The notes under the pieces: model-generated
Databases searched by the model: none
Told to the model about the DNA's origin: nothing
The model's input: only the letters and a program-made list of their open reading frames with translations
Program-made: the position numbers and the translations under genes
Assembly: GCF_001513965.1 (NCBI RefSeq)
Contig: NZ_KQ948017.1
Span: forward strand, 353,646 to 417,645
From: Streptomyces cellostaticus
Lineage (GTDB): Bacteria > Actinomycetota > Actinomycetes > Streptomycetales > Streptomycetaceae
DNA: 64,000 bases
Direction of reading: 5' to 3'
In this document: piece by piece, positions 40,964 to 50,554 of the stretch
How the letters are laid out: each line of letters opens with the position of its first letter
Position numbering within the stretch: position 1 is the stretch's first letter

Positions 40964-43702
40964 ATGGTCCGAATGCCCGCCCGGCCCGCGACTCGGCCGC
41001 CCCGTCCGCTCGGGCACCCGCGCGCACCGCAGGGCCCACGGCAGGAGGAGACCGGCACGGACGGCGGCCGGCCGGGTGTGCTGCGCTCGGCGGTGACCGG
41101 ACGCAGCGTCGCCGGGCAGGTGTTCGTCCTGCAAGTGGTGATCGTGCTGCTGCTGGTCGTGTCGGCCGTGGTGGCACAGGTGCTCCAGGTGCAGCACGAC
41201 AGCAACACGGAGGCCCGTAACCGCTCCCTCGCCGTCGCCCAGACGTTCGCCAACGCGCCCGGCACCGCGGCCGCGCTGCGCACCCCGCATCCGACGGCGC
41301 TCCTGCAGCCGAAGGCCGAGGCCGCCCGCAAGGCGTCCGGCGTGGACTTCGTCGTCGTGATGAACACCGACGGCATCCGCTACACCCACCCCAGACCGGA
41401 CCGCATCGGCAAGAAGTTCGTCGGGACCATTGCGCCGGCCGTGGCCGGGGGCACCGTGGTCGAGGAGATCCACGGGACGATCGGCGAGCTGGTGCAGGTC
41501 GTGGTGCCGGTGAAGGACGCCGGCGGCAAGGTGGTGGGCCTGGTGTCGGCCGGGATCACCACCGCGCACGTGGGCGGCGCCGCCGACCAGCAACTGCCGC
41601 TGCTGCTCGCGGCGGCAGCGGCGGCGCTCGCGCTGGCCACGGCGGGCACGGCCCTGGTGAGCAGACGGCTGCTGCGGCAGACGCACGGCCTCGGCCCGTA
41701 CGAGATGACCCGGATGTACGAGCACCACGACGCGGTGCTGCACGCGGTGCGCGAGGGCGTGCTCATCGTCGGCGGCGACGGCCGGCTGCTGCTCGCCAAC
41801 GACGAGGCGCACCGCCTGCTGAACCTGCCCGAGGATGCCGAGCAGCGGCACGTGCTGGAACTGGGTCTTGACGACGAGACGGCCGGGCTGCTCGCCTCCG
41901 GGCGGGTCGCGACGGACGAGGTGCACCTGGTCAAGGAGCGGCTGCTGGCTGTCAACCAGCGCCCCACCGACCTGCGCGGCGGCCCGGCCGGCAGCGTCAC
42001 CACGCTACGCGACTCCACGGAGCTGCGCGCCCTGTCGGGCCGTGCGGAGGTGGCGCGCGAGCGGCTGAACATGCTGTACGACGCCGGGGTGGGCATCGGC
42101 ACCAGCCTGGACGTGAGCCGCACCGCCGAGGAGCTGGCCGAGCTGTCCGTGCCCCGGTTCGCGGACTTCGCCACCGTGGACCTCTTCGACGCGGTGCTGA
42201 ACGGGGAGGAGCCGAAGCCCGGGACCGCGCTGCGCCGGGCGGCGTTCAGCGGCATCCGCAAGGACGTCCCGCTGTACCCGGTGGGCGAGCGGATCCGGTT
42301 CGTGGCGACCTCGCCGCAGGCCCGGTCCCTGACGACCGGGCAGTCCGTCGTCGAGCCCGTGCTGCGCGAGGCGCCCGGCTGGCTCGCCCAGGACCCGGAG
42401 CGCACCGAGCAGGTGGTGGCCTGCGGCATCCACTCCCTGATCACCGTGCCACTGCGGGCGGGCAGTCTGGTCCTCGGTCTGGCGAACTTCTGGCGTTCGG
42501 AGAAGCCGCAGCCCTTCGACAGCGAGGAGCTGGCCCTCGCCGAGGAGCTGGTCGCGCGGGCCGCCGTGTCCATCGACAACGCCCGCCGCTACACCCGCGA
42601 GCACAGCATGGCGGTCACCCTTCAGCGCAGCCTGCTGCCGCGCAGCCTGCCGGAGCAGGGCGCCCTGGAGATCGCCTACCGCTATCTGCCGGCGCAGGCC
42701 GGGGTGGGCGGCGACTGGTTCGACGTGCTGCCGCTGTCCGGTGCCCGGGTGGCCATGGTGGTGGGGGACGTCGTGGGTCACGGGCTGCACGCGGCGGCGA
42801 CGATGGGCCGGCTGCGCACGGCGGTGCACAACTTCTCGGCGCTGGACCTGCCGCCCGACGAACTCCTCTCCCTGCTGGACGAGTTGGTGGGCCGGATCGA
42901 CCAGGACGAGACCCCGGCCGACGGGGCCGCCGCGGTCACCGGGGCGACCTGCCTGTACGCGGTGTACGACCCGGTCTCCCGGCGCTGCACCATCGCCCGG
43001 GCCGGCCATCCGCCGCCCGCGCTCGTGCACCCGGACGGCACGGTGGAGTTCCCGGACGTGCCGGCCGGTCCCCCGCTGGGCCTCGGCGGACTGCCGTTCG
43101 AGACGGCGGACCTGGAGCTGGCGGAGGGCAGCCGGCTGGTGCTCTACACCGACGGTCTGGTCGAGGACCGGGACCGGGACATCGACGTCGGTCTGGAGCT
43201 GCTGCGCGACGCCCTGGGCCGGGCGCCGGGCGCCTCGCCGGAGGACACCTGCCGGACCGTGCTGGACCGCCTCCCGGCCCGGCCCAGCGACGATGTCGCG
43301 CTGATCGTGGCCCGCACCCGGGTCCTCGGCGGCGACCGGGTCGCCGAGTGGCAGGTGCCGTCCGATCCGGCGGCCGTCTCGGAGGTACGGGCCTCGGTCA
43401 CCCGGCAGTTGGCCGACTGGGGCCTGGAGGAGCTGTCGTTCACGACGGAGCTGATACTGAGCGAGCTGGTCACCAACGCCATCCGCTACGGGCGCGGCCC
43501 GATCGGCGTACGGCTGCTGCGCGTCCGGACGCTGATCTGCGAGGTCTCCGACCGCAGTACGACCTCCCCGCACCTGCGGTACGCGGCGAGCACCGACGAG
43601 GGCGGCCGGGGCCTGTTCCTGGTCGCGCAGCTCGCGGACCGCTGGGGCACCCGCTACACCCACAACGGCAAGATCATCTGGGCGGAGCAGCCACTGCCCT
43701 GA
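40964..43702 (+). CDS. Membrane sensor PP2C phosphatase with C-terminal anti-sigma kinase domain
   Basis: 912 residues. A membrane helix (VFVLQVVIVLLLVVSAVVAQ) precedes an extracellular single-Cache domain like CitA/DcuS (VDFVVVMNTDGIRYTHPRPD; KVVGLVSAGITTAHVGG), a second membrane helix, PAS (VREGVLIVGGDGRLLLANDE) and GAF. The SpoIIE PP2C domain carries GGDWFDVLPLSG, VGDVVGHGLHAAATMGRLRT and VLYTDGLVEDRD. A HATPase_c domain of RsbW type ends the protein: ELILSELVTNAIRYGRGP and DEGGRGLFLVAQLADRWG. One polypeptide thus holds both phosphatase and kinase of a partner-switch, gated by an external ligand, probably a carboxylate. The start codon is uncertain; ATG at 40964 is used. Confidence 0.88.
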   Translation: MVRMPARPATRPPRPLGHPRAPQGPRQEETGTDGGRPGVLRSAVTGRSVAGQVFVLQVVIVLLLVVSAVVAQVLQVQHDSNTEARNRSLAVAQTFANAPGTAAALRTPHPTALLQPKAEAARKASGVDFVVVMNTDGIRYTHPRPDRIGKKFVGTIAPAVAGGTVVEEIHGTIGELVQVVVPVKDAGGKVVGLVSAGITTAHVGGAADQQLPLLLAAAAAALALATAGTALVSRRLLRQTHGLGPYEMTRMYEHHDAVLHAVREGVLIVGGDGRLLLANDEAHRLLNLPEDAEQRHVLELGLDDETAGLLASGRVATDEVHLVKERLLAVNQRPTDLRGGPAGSVTTLRDSTELRALSGRAEVARERLNMLYDAGVGIGTSLDVSRTAEELAELSVPRFADFATVDLFDAVLNGEEPKPGTALRRAAFSGIRKDVPLYPVGERIRFVATSPQARSLTTGQSVVEPVLREAPGWLAQDPERTEQVVACGIHSLITVPLRAGSLVLGLANFWRSEKPQPFDSEELALAEELVARAAVSIDNARRYTREHSMAVTLQRSLLPRSLPEQGALEIAYRYLPAQAGVGGDWFDVLPLSGARVAMVVGDVVGHGLHAAATMGRLRTAVHNFSALDLPPDELLSLLDELVGRIDQDETPADGAAAVTGATCLYAVYDPVSRRCTIARAGHPPPALVHPDGTVEFPDVPAGPPLGLGGLPFETADLELAEGSRLVLYTDGLVEDRDRDIDVGLELLRDALGRAPGASPEDTCRTVLDRLPARPSDDVALIVARTRVLGGDRVAEWQVPSDPAAVSEVRASVTRQLADWGLEELSFTTELILSELVTNAIRYGRGPIGVRLLRVRTLICEVSDRSTTSPHLRYAASTDEGGRGLFLVAQLADRWGTRYTHNGKIIWAEQPLP

Positions 43703-43864
43703 GATCAGCCCGCACATGCGTCGAGGACGCCTCGGGCCGCGGGTGACGCTCTCCGGCATGACGAGACGTTCGCCACGGCCGTGAGGGGCAGGTGGCTGAG
43801 CGGCGAGCGCACCCGTCCGGATTCCACCGGGCCCGCCCGAGTTCCCGGTTCGCCTGAGCGACAG

Positions 43865-44060
43865 CCCCGGAGCCGGATGCGGGTACCTCTCAGCCTACCA
43901 AGCCGAACGCCCCCACCCTCGACCCACCGACCCGCACACCCCCTCCTCCCGGCCACCGACCCGAACACCAGCACCTCCCGGCCCACCGAGCCAAACACCC
44001 ACCTCGACCCACCGACCCGCACACCCCCACCCCTCGGCCCACCGAGTCGGGTGGTGGGTG
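43865..44060. repeat. Non-coding C-rich region with imperfect direct repeats
   Basis: Within the 423-bp gap 43703-44125 a motif built on GACCCACCGACCCGCACACC recurs: near-identical copies near 43920 and 44008, and shorter variants (GGCCACCGACCCGAACACC, GGCCCACCGAGCCAAACACC) lie between them. It is purine-poor on the + strand and has no plausible coding frame. I see no promoter in it. Confidence 0.6.
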
Positions 44061-44078
44061 GGCGAAGGCCGGGGGTCT

Positions 44079-44093
44079 GGGGGCGGAGCCCCC
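44079..44093 (-). terminator. Terminator hairpin downstream of the FG-GAP gene
   Basis: GGGGGC - GGA - GCCCCC is the compact hairpin found after many Streptomyces genes. It lies 33 bp beyond the stop of the minus-strand FG-GAP gene. Confidence 0.7.
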
Positions 44094-44125
44094 GGTCGGT
44101 GGTGCGGTCGGCTTCGGCCGGAGGC

Positions 44126-45640
44126 CTACTCGTCGATCACCGCGCCGAAGCGGGCACCATGGGCGGTGCCGCCGAGGGCGCCGGCGCCGTACGACCAGGA
44201 GCCGTCGGCGAGCAGCCCGGTGCCGCTCGCGGGCAGCAGCCACACCGCGCCGTCCCCGGCGTTCTCGCCGGGCGCCGCGGCCAGCAGCTCGGCGCGGCCG
44301 TCGCCGTCGGTGTCCGCGAGGCGCACCTGGGCGCCCCAGGCGTCGTCGGCCTCGGCGGTGCCGGGGACACCGGCGGTGTTCTGGTCGAAGGACTGGGCGC
44401 CGGCCCCGGTCAGGCCCGTGCGGGAGCCGCGCAGCAGCCACACCGCGCCCGCGTCCGCGACCCTGCCCACGTCCTCGCCGGGTGCCCCGACGGCCACGTC
44501 GGCGAAGCCGTCGCCGTCGACGTCAGCGACGGACAGATCGGCGCCCCAGGCATCGCCCTTCTCGGCAGTGCCGGGGACGCCCGGCGAGTTCTGCGACCAC
44601 CACTGGGGAGCGGTGCCCGGGCCCTGGGTGCCGGCCGGTCCGTGCTCACCGCCGTAGTAGACGCCGACCAGGCCGCCGGGCGCGTCCGCGTCGCCGGTGG
44701 CGTCGTCGGCGGCGCTGAGCTGGCCGAGGACAAGGTCGTCGTAGCCGTCGCCGTTGATGTCGCCGGAAGCCGAGCCGAGGCCGCCGTGCAGGTCACGCCG
44801 GTACGTCAGGCCCTCGGTGCCGCCCGCGTAGTACGCCGACCAGCCCTTGCTGTAGTCGTCGTCGGGGCTGTAGCCGGAGACGACGAGGTCGGCGAAGCCG
44901 TCGCGGTCGTAGTCGCCGGTGGTCACATAGGCGGGCTGGAGCCGGTGGCCGGTGGAGTGCGGGGCGCCGACGGGCCGCAGGACGCCCGCGTGGTAGGTGA
45001 ACACGCGCAGGCCCACCTTCTGGTCGACCACGACGAGCTGGTCGGCGTCGGTGTCCCCGGAGAACCGGGCGGCGGCCACCGCGAGGCCGAAGCGGGCGCC
45101 CGCGGCGGGCTTGGCGGCGGTGACGGAGGCGGTGCGCCCGGCGCCGAGGCCCGCCTTGGAGCCGTACAGGACGGTGACGCGACCGGCGTCGGCCACGCTG
45201 CCCTCGTCCTCGCCGGGCGCGCCGATGACCGCGTCGTCGTAGCCGTCGCCGTCCAGGTCGCCGGTGGCGACCGCCTCCCCGAAGTCGTCCCAGGCCTCCG
45301 AGGTGCCGGGCACGCCCTTGGTGGACTGGCTGATCACCTGGACCCGGCCTTTGGGGACCGTGGTGTTGGTGCCGATGCCGTTCGGGGCACCGTACTGCAC
45401 GGTGACGTATCCGGCGCCCTTCTTGCCGTCGACGGTGCCCTCCGGGACGCCGGCGAGGACGTCTGTGTAACCGTCGCCGTTGAAGTCGCTGTTGCGGTCG
45501 GCGGCGGAGGTGCCGCCGGGGACGCCCGCGAACGCGGACGGCGCGGCGAGGATGCCCGCTCCGGCCAGCAGCAGGAAGGAGGCCGCGGCGACGGCGGCGG
45601 AGCCTGCGGTACGGCGGGTGGTGCGCGCGAGAATGCTCAT
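44126..45640 (-). CDS. Secreted FG-GAP (integrin-alpha-like) repeat protein
   Basis: 504 residues with a signal peptide (AAVAAASFLLLAGAGILAAP, cleavage after AFA). The rest is a seven-bladed beta-propeller of FG-GAP repeats: DFNGDGYTDVLAGVPEGT, GDLDGDGYDDAVIGAPGEDE, DYDRDGFADLVVSGY, DINGDGYDDLVLGQL, DVDGDGFADVAVGAPGED and DTDGDGRAELLAAAPGEN. The D-x-D-x-D-G loops bind calcium. Such extracellular propellers may bind proteins or glycans; no catalytic motif is present. The ATG at 45640 is chosen, with AAGGGGG 8-14 bp upstream, over a longer frame. The GH15 gene lies 156 bp upstream on the same strand. Confidence 0.88.
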   Translation of the reverse strand: MSILARTTRRTAGSAAVAAASFLLLAGAGILAAPSAFAGVPGGTSAADRNSDFNGDGYTDVLAGVPEGTVDGKKGAGYVTVQYGAPNGIGTNTTVPKGRVQVISQSTKGVPGTSEAWDDFGEAVATGDLDGDGYDDAVIGAPGEDEGSVADAGRVTVLYGSKAGLGAGRTASVTAAKPAAGARFGLAVAAARFSGDTDADQLVVVDQKVGLRVFTYHAGVLRPVGAPHSTGHRLQPAYVTTGDYDRDGFADLVVSGYSPDDDYSKGWSAYYAGGTEGLTYRRDLHGGLGSASGDINGDGYDDLVLGQLSAADDATGDADAPGGLVGVYYGGEHGPAGTQGPGTAPQWWSQNSPGVPGTAEKGDAWGADLSVADVDGDGFADVAVGAPGEDVGRVADAGAVWLLRGSRTGLTGAGAQSFDQNTAGVPGTAEADDAWGAQVRLADTDGDGRAELLAAAPGENAGDGAVWLLPASGTGLLADGSWSYGAGALGGTAHGARFGAVIDE

Positions 45641-45796
45641 GTCCGTTACCCCCTTGGGATGTTGATGATCCGTCAGTCGGTTGGTCGTGGTTGCCGACGA
45701 AGGGTTCGACACGGGGGGTGCGGTGGGAGTTGTGATGCCGGGACGGGCTGTGACACGGCGGTGACAGACGTTGCGGGACCGGGACGCGCGGGTGTG

Positions 45797-47635
45797 TCAG
45801 CCGAGGGCGCGGTCGAGGTTGAAGGCGGCGCTGATGAGGGACAGGTGGGTGAACGCCTGTGGGAAGTTGCCCTGTTGCTCGCCGGTGCGGCCGATCTCCT
45901 CGGCGTACAGGCCGAGATGGTTGGCGTAGGTGAGCATCTTCTCGAAGGCCAGCCGGGCCTCGTCGAGCCGGCCTGCCCGGACCAGTGCCTCGACGTACCA
46001 GAAGGAGCAGATGGAGAAGGTGCCCTCGTCGCCGCGCAGGCCGTCGGGGCTGGCCTCGGGGTCGTAGCGGTAGACGAGGGAGTCGGAGACCAGGTCGTCG
46101 GTGAGGGCGTCCAGAGTGGACAGCCACTTGGGGTCGGTGGGCGCGACGAACTTGGCGAGCGGCATCATCAGCACGGAGGCGTCGAGCACGTCGGCGTCCT
46201 CGTACTGCACGAAGGCACTCCGGTACCGGGACCAGCCGCGGTCCATGATCCGCCGGTAGATGGTGTCCCGGGACTGGAGCCAGCGGGGCAGGTCGGCGGG
46301 CAGGCCGCGGTGGTTGGCGAGGCGGATGGCCCGCTCGATCGCGACCCAGCACATCAGCCGCGAGTACAGGAAGTTCTTGCGGCCTCCGCGGGTCTCCCAC
46401 ACGCCCTCGTCCGGCTGGTCCCAGTGGTCGCACACCCAGCCCACCAGGTGGCACACGTCGTCCCACTGGTCGCTGGAGATGGGTTGCGCCCACTTGTCGT
46501 AGAGGTAGATCGAGTCGATCAGGGCGCCGTATATGTCCAGCTGGAGCTGGTCGGCGGCGGCGTTGCCGACCCGGACCGGGGCCGAGCCCTGGTGTCCCTC
46601 CAGGTGGGGAAGTTCGCGTTCGGGCAGGTCGGAGCGGCCGTCGATGCCGTACATGATCTGCAGCGGGCCGGAGCCGTCGCCGCAGCCGGGGCTGATGTGC
46701 GTGGTCAGGAACTTCATGAAGGCCTCGGCCTCGCCGCTGAATCCGAGCCTGAGCAGCGCGTAGACGGCGAAGGCGGCATCGCGCACCCACACGTAGCGGT
46801 AGTCCCAGTTGCGCTCGCCGCCCAGCTGCTCGGGCAGGCTGGTGGTGGGCGCGGCCACGATGGCGCCGGTGGGGGCGTAGGTCAGGAGCTTGAGGGTGAG
46901 GGCGGAGCGGTGCACCATCTCGCGCCAGCGGCCTCGGTAGCGGGACTGGTGCAGCCAGCGCCGCCAGTAGGCGACGGTGGCGTTGAACTCGTGCTCGGCC
47001 TCGGTGCGGGCGCAGCCGCGGGGGGCCACCTGGTCGCCGACCTGGTCGAGGGCGAACACCGCCGTCTCGCCTTCGCTCAGCTTGAAGTCGGCCCACGCGT
47101 CGCGGCCGTCGCTCTCCACGGTGACGGTGGAGGTGAGCGCCAGGGACTGCTGCGGGGACTCGAAGAGGACCATGCCGTCCAGGGGGCGCAGGGTGTGCGG
47201 GTCGGCGCCGTAGTTGAAGCGCGGAGCGATCAGGGCCCGGAAGGGCACCGTACCGCGGACGCACACCACGCGCCGGATCAGCCGGTGCCGGCCCACCTCG
47301 CCCGACCCGTCTCCGCTCACGGGCATGAAGTCCTGCACCTCGCCGACGCCGTCCTCGGTGAAGAACCGGGTGATCAGCACGTTGGTGTCGGGGAAGTAGA
47401 ACTGCTTGGTACGCGCCGGTACGGCCGCGGCCAGCTCGAAACGGCCGCCGCGCTCGGCATCCAGGATGGCCGCGAAGACGCTCGGGGAGTCGAAGGACGG
47501 GCAGCAGTACCAGTCGATGGTGCCGTTGGTGCCGACCAGCGCGATGCTGCGCAGGTCGCCGATCAGGCCGTGCTCGGCGATCGGCAGGTAGCGGGGGCTT
47601 GTGGACGACTCCTGCTGGAAGGGCATGCCGGCCAT
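45797..47635 (-). CDS. Glycoside hydrolase family 15 protein (trehalase/glucoamylase-like)
   Basis: 612 residues: an N-terminal beta-sandwich (YLPIAEHGLIGDLRSIALVG with TIDWYCCPSFDSPSVFAAIL) followed by an (alpha/alpha)6 barrel with RNWDYRYVWVRDAAFAVYAL, NAAADQLQLDIYGALIDSIY and EGTFSICSFWYVEALVRAGR, the latter near the general base. This group of actinobacterial GH15 proteins includes trehalases (mycobacteria) and glucoamylase-like enzymes and is cytoplasmic, with no signal peptide here. Hydrolysis of trehalose to glucose is the most likely reaction; substrate assignment needs assay. The ATG at 47635 lies 10 bp after GGGGAGG. Confidence 0.88.
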   Translation of the reverse strand: MAGMPFQQESSTSPRYLPIAEHGLIGDLRSIALVGTNGTIDWYCCPSFDSPSVFAAILDAERGGRFELAAAVPARTKQFYFPDTNVLITRFFTEDGVGEVQDFMPVSGDGSGEVGRHRLIRRVVCVRGTVPFRALIAPRFNYGADPHTLRPLDGMVLFESPQQSLALTSTVTVESDGRDAWADFKLSEGETAVFALDQVGDQVAPRGCARTEAEHEFNATVAYWRRWLHQSRYRGRWREMVHRSALTLKLLTYAPTGAIVAAPTTSLPEQLGGERNWDYRYVWVRDAAFAVYALLRLGFSGEAEAFMKFLTTHISPGCGDGSGPLQIMYGIDGRSDLPERELPHLEGHQGSAPVRVGNAAADQLQLDIYGALIDSIYLYDKWAQPISSDQWDDVCHLVGWVCDHWDQPDEGVWETRGGRKNFLYSRLMCWVAIERAIRLANHRGLPADLPRWLQSRDTIYRRIMDRGWSRYRSAFVQYEDADVLDASVLMMPLAKFVAPTDPKWLSTLDALTDDLVSDSLVYRYDPEASPDGLRGDEGTFSICSFWYVEALVRAGRLDEARLAFEKMLTYANHLGLYAEEIGRTGEQQGNFPQAFTHLSLISAAFNLDRALG

Positions 47636-47836
47636 GGCTGAGGCCTCCCCGATGGGGTGTGCGGGCTGTTTACCAGCTTAGGGGCGAGTGCTCGGCGGCG
47701 ACGCGGGCAGACGCTCCTCACCCGGCGCTCCGGCGCCTTCCGGATGCAGGGTGCGCCGAGGCAGGGAATCGTAAGAACGTGCCCCATTCGGCGGCACCGG
47801 CACGGATGCGGTCATCCGGACCGAGGAGGAGGCATC

Positions 47837-48043
47837 ATGTCGACATCCACACCCGAAGAGTCCCGGTTGTCCGACGACCACTGCACCCCGGACGCCCTGC
47901 TCCACTCCGCACCCGCGAGGGACGTCACCCCGGAGGACCTGGTGATGGCGGCGGGCAGGGACGTCACTCCGGCGACCCTCGCCTGGGCGCGCCGCAAGCT
48001 GGAGACCGAAGGCCGAGCGGCCGTCGAGAAGCTGCTGCCCTAG
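47837..48043 (+). CDS. Small conserved protein of unknown function (68 residues)
   Basis: 68 acidic residues preceded by the strong RBS GAGGAGGAGG. It contains two echoing segments, ARDVTPEDLVMAAGRDVTP, followed by a helix ATLAWARRKLETEGRAAVEK. There are no Cys or membrane parts. It is probably a Streptomyces-restricted small protein; the RBS and the coherent helical C-terminus make it a real gene. The longer upstream frame is Arg-rich noise. Confidence 0.65.
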   Translation: MSTSTPEESRLSDDHCTPDALLHSAPARDVTPEDLVMAAGRDVTPATLAWARRKLETEGRAAVEKLLP

Positions 48044-48102
48044 GGCGGTCCGGGAAGCGTCGGGACACCAACGGGGAGGTGCCGGGCAGGGGTGCGCGCC
48101 GG

Positions 48103-48355
48103 TCACGCGGGTGCGCGCCCGCCCGGCGCTCGAGCCTGCCCGCGCAGCGGCGACGCGGGCTCCAGGAGAGGTCCGTCCACGCCGTACGCCTCGATGTCCT
48201 GCTGAGCCAGGAACGCGAGCGCCCGGCGTGTGCCGGAGCCGAGCCAGACTCTGTTCGAAGATCGACAGCACCCTGCGCGCGCATTCAACCGCGTAGCCCG
48301 CGATCTCACGAAGTTCGTGTTCGCTCAGCTCAAGCTTGTCCGACTCGGTCGGCAC
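48103..48355 (-). pseudogene. Remnant of an immunity-protein-like helical domain gene
   Basis: From a GTG at 48355 the frame reads ESDKLELSEHELREIAGYAV, then ECARRVLSIFE. Near 48250 coherent coding moves to another frame: SGTRRALAFLAQQDIEAYGV and DGPLLEPASPLRG. The opening resembles the ELS..ELR.I.GYAVE.A..VL..FE start of a helical family annotated as putative immunity proteins in Streptomyces. The frameshift and the short length indicate a decayed copy. The rest of the gap 48044-48548 shows nothing further. Confidence 0.45.
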
Positions 48356-48548
48356 GGCTCCAGCTCGCCGCAGGTCGCCAGCGGAGTAAGCCCGCCGGCG
48401 CAGGGGTCGCCCCGCACCACATCTCGGCCGCTTGCTGATCTGCCTGTGCCCCGGTCGTCCGCCGACGATGACGCCGTACAGGCGTGCAATTCCCGGCGGC
48501 CGAAAGGCGACGGCGCGCTGCTGACAGTGCCGGCGACGGTACGTCAGC

Positions 48549-50255
48549 ATGGCGAACATGTCCGAGAAGCCGAACACCCCGCGCCGGATCGCTGACGACC
48601 ACGTGGCGCAGGTCGCCGCCCTCGACCCCCTGACCTCCACCCGACTCGGCCTGCACCCCGAGGACGACCGGCAGCCGGATCTGTCGCCGGAGGGCTTCGA
48701 GGCGTTCGCCGAACTGGCCCGGCGAACGCTCTCCGCGCTCGACGCGACCGAGCGGGACGGCGAGAAGGACGGCGTGGTGTGGGAGAATGCCGAGCGGAAC
48801 TGCGCCCGGTTGCTGCGGGAACGGCTGTCCGCGGAACTCGCCCTGCACGAGGCGGGCGACCACTTCCGCGAGCTGCGCAACGTCCGCTCGCCCGTGCACA
48901 AGGTGCGGAGCATCTTCACCCTGATGCCCACCGACACCGACGAGAACTGGGCGGCCGTCGCCGGGCGGCTGCGCAACCTGCCCGGGGCGCTGGACGGCTA
49001 CCGGGCGACCCTGACCGAGGGCATCGCCCGCGGGCTGCTGTGCGCGCCCCGCCAGGCCCGGGCCGTCATCGGGCAGCTCGCCGCCTGGACGGGCCAGGAG
49101 GTCGGCGGCGCGAGCTGGTTCGCCACGTTCACGGCTGCCGGTCCGGACCGGCTCAGGCCCGAGCTGGACGCCGCCGCCGACCGGGCGACGACCGCGGTGG
49201 CCGGCTTCCGCGACTGGCTGCGCGGCACCTACCTGCCCGCCGCGGACGGCACACCGGACGCCGTCGGCCGCGAGCGCTATCTGCGCTCGGCCCGCTGGGC
49301 CAACGGCACCGGTCTGGACCCGGCCGAGGCCTATGCCTGGGCCTGGGAGGAGTTCCACCGCACGGTCGACGAGATGCAGGCCGAGGCCGGCCGCATCCTC
49401 CCGGGCGCCACCGCCCGGGAGACCATGGACCACCTGAACCGGCGCGGCCACGCCATCACGGGCGAGGAGAACATCCGCGCCTGGCTCCAGGACATCATCG
49501 ACGAGGCGATCGACGCCCTCGACGGCACCCACTTCGACATCTCCGGCCCGCTCCGCCGGGTCGAGACGAGGATCGCTCCCCCGGGCAGCTCGGGCGCCCC
49601 CTACTACACCGGCCCCAGCCTCGACTTCAGCCGCCCCGGACGCACCTACCTGCCCACTCTGGGCCAACAGACCTTCCCCACCTGGGAGATCGTCAGCACC
49701 TGGTACCACGAGGGCGTCCCCGGGCACCACTTGCAGACCGCCCGGTGGACCGCTGCCGTCGACCGCCTGAGCCGCTATCAGATCACCCTCGGTGCGGTCA
49801 GCGCCGACAAGGAAGGCTGGGCCCTGTACGCCGAGCGCCTGATGGACGAACTGGGCTTCCTCACCGACCCCGCCCGCCGCCTCGGCTACCTGGACAAGCA
49901 GATGCTCCGGATCATCCGTGTGATCGTCGACATCGGCATGCACCTCGAACTCGCCGTCCCCGCCGACTCCGGCTTCCACCCGGGCGAACACTGGACCCCG
50001 GACCTCGCCACCGCGTTCATGGCCGCCCACCACGGCAGCGACACCGCCCGCCGCACCAGCGAGATCGACCGCTACCTCGGCTGGCCCGGCCAGGCCATCG
50101 GCTACAAGCTGGGCGAGCGCGCCTGGCTGGAGGGCCGCGACTCCGCCCGCCGCCGCCTCGGCACCAGCTTCGACCTGCGCACCTGGCACATGAACGCACT
50201 TACCCAGGGCTCCCTGGGCCTCGCCGACCTGGCCGACAACCTCGCCTCGCTGTAA
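48549..50255 (+). CDS. DUF885 family metallopeptidase-like protein
   Basis: 568 residues, all-helical DUF885. The zinc motif is TWYHEGVPGHHLQ, a variant of HExxH shared by the family, with a downstream Glu in DKEGWALYAERLMDELGF as probable third ligand. TYLPTLGQQTFPTWEIVSTW and the C-terminal GQAIGYKLGERAWLEGRDSA are other family blocks. Members are thought to be cytoplasmic carboxypeptidase-like enzymes, but few have been tested. It has no signal peptide. The ATG at 48549 begins the family N-terminus; an ATG three codons later is possible. The gene is monocistronic. Confidence 0.88.
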   Translation: MANMSEKPNTPRRIADDHVAQVAALDPLTSTRLGLHPEDDRQPDLSPEGFEAFAELARRTLSALDATERDGEKDGVVWENAERNCARLLRERLSAELALHEAGDHFRELRNVRSPVHKVRSIFTLMPTDTDENWAAVAGRLRNLPGALDGYRATLTEGIARGLLCAPRQARAVIGQLAAWTGQEVGGASWFATFTAAGPDRLRPELDAAADRATTAVAGFRDWLRGTYLPAADGTPDAVGRERYLRSARWANGTGLDPAEAYAWAWEEFHRTVDEMQAEAGRILPGATARETMDHLNRRGHAITGEENIRAWLQDIIDEAIDALDGTHFDISGPLRRVETRIAPPGSSGAPYYTGPSLDFSRPGRTYLPTLGQQTFPTWEIVSTWYHEGVPGHHLQTARWTAAVDRLSRYQITLGAVSADKEGWALYAERLMDELGFLTDPARRLGYLDKQMLRIIRVIVDIGMHLELAVPADSGFHPGEHWTPDLATAFMAAHHGSDTARRTSEIDRYLGWPGQAIGYKLGERAWLEGRDSARRRLGTSFDLRTWHMNALTQGSLGLADLADNLASL

Positions 50256-50554
50256 CCGAGATGTCCCCCGGGCGGTGGCCTGCCAGACTCCTCGCTCCGA
50301 CTGGACAGGCCGGCGTGACTTCGGAGGTCTCCAGGGTGGGACGTGCGACTCGCGCGCGCTGCCGCCTTACGCAAGGTGGTGCAGCCGGGAACCTGAGACC
50401 TGGCGGCCGTTGACCGACGTGGCAGGAGGGCGGCGACACCGAGCGATGCACCGTCGGCGTTGACGGCGCGCGTACGCGTGCGACGACGCGGTTGCCCGCG
50501 AGGCCGCGGCACAGGCCTTCCGCGCGGCACCCGGTGGCTGTCAGACTCCGGAGG

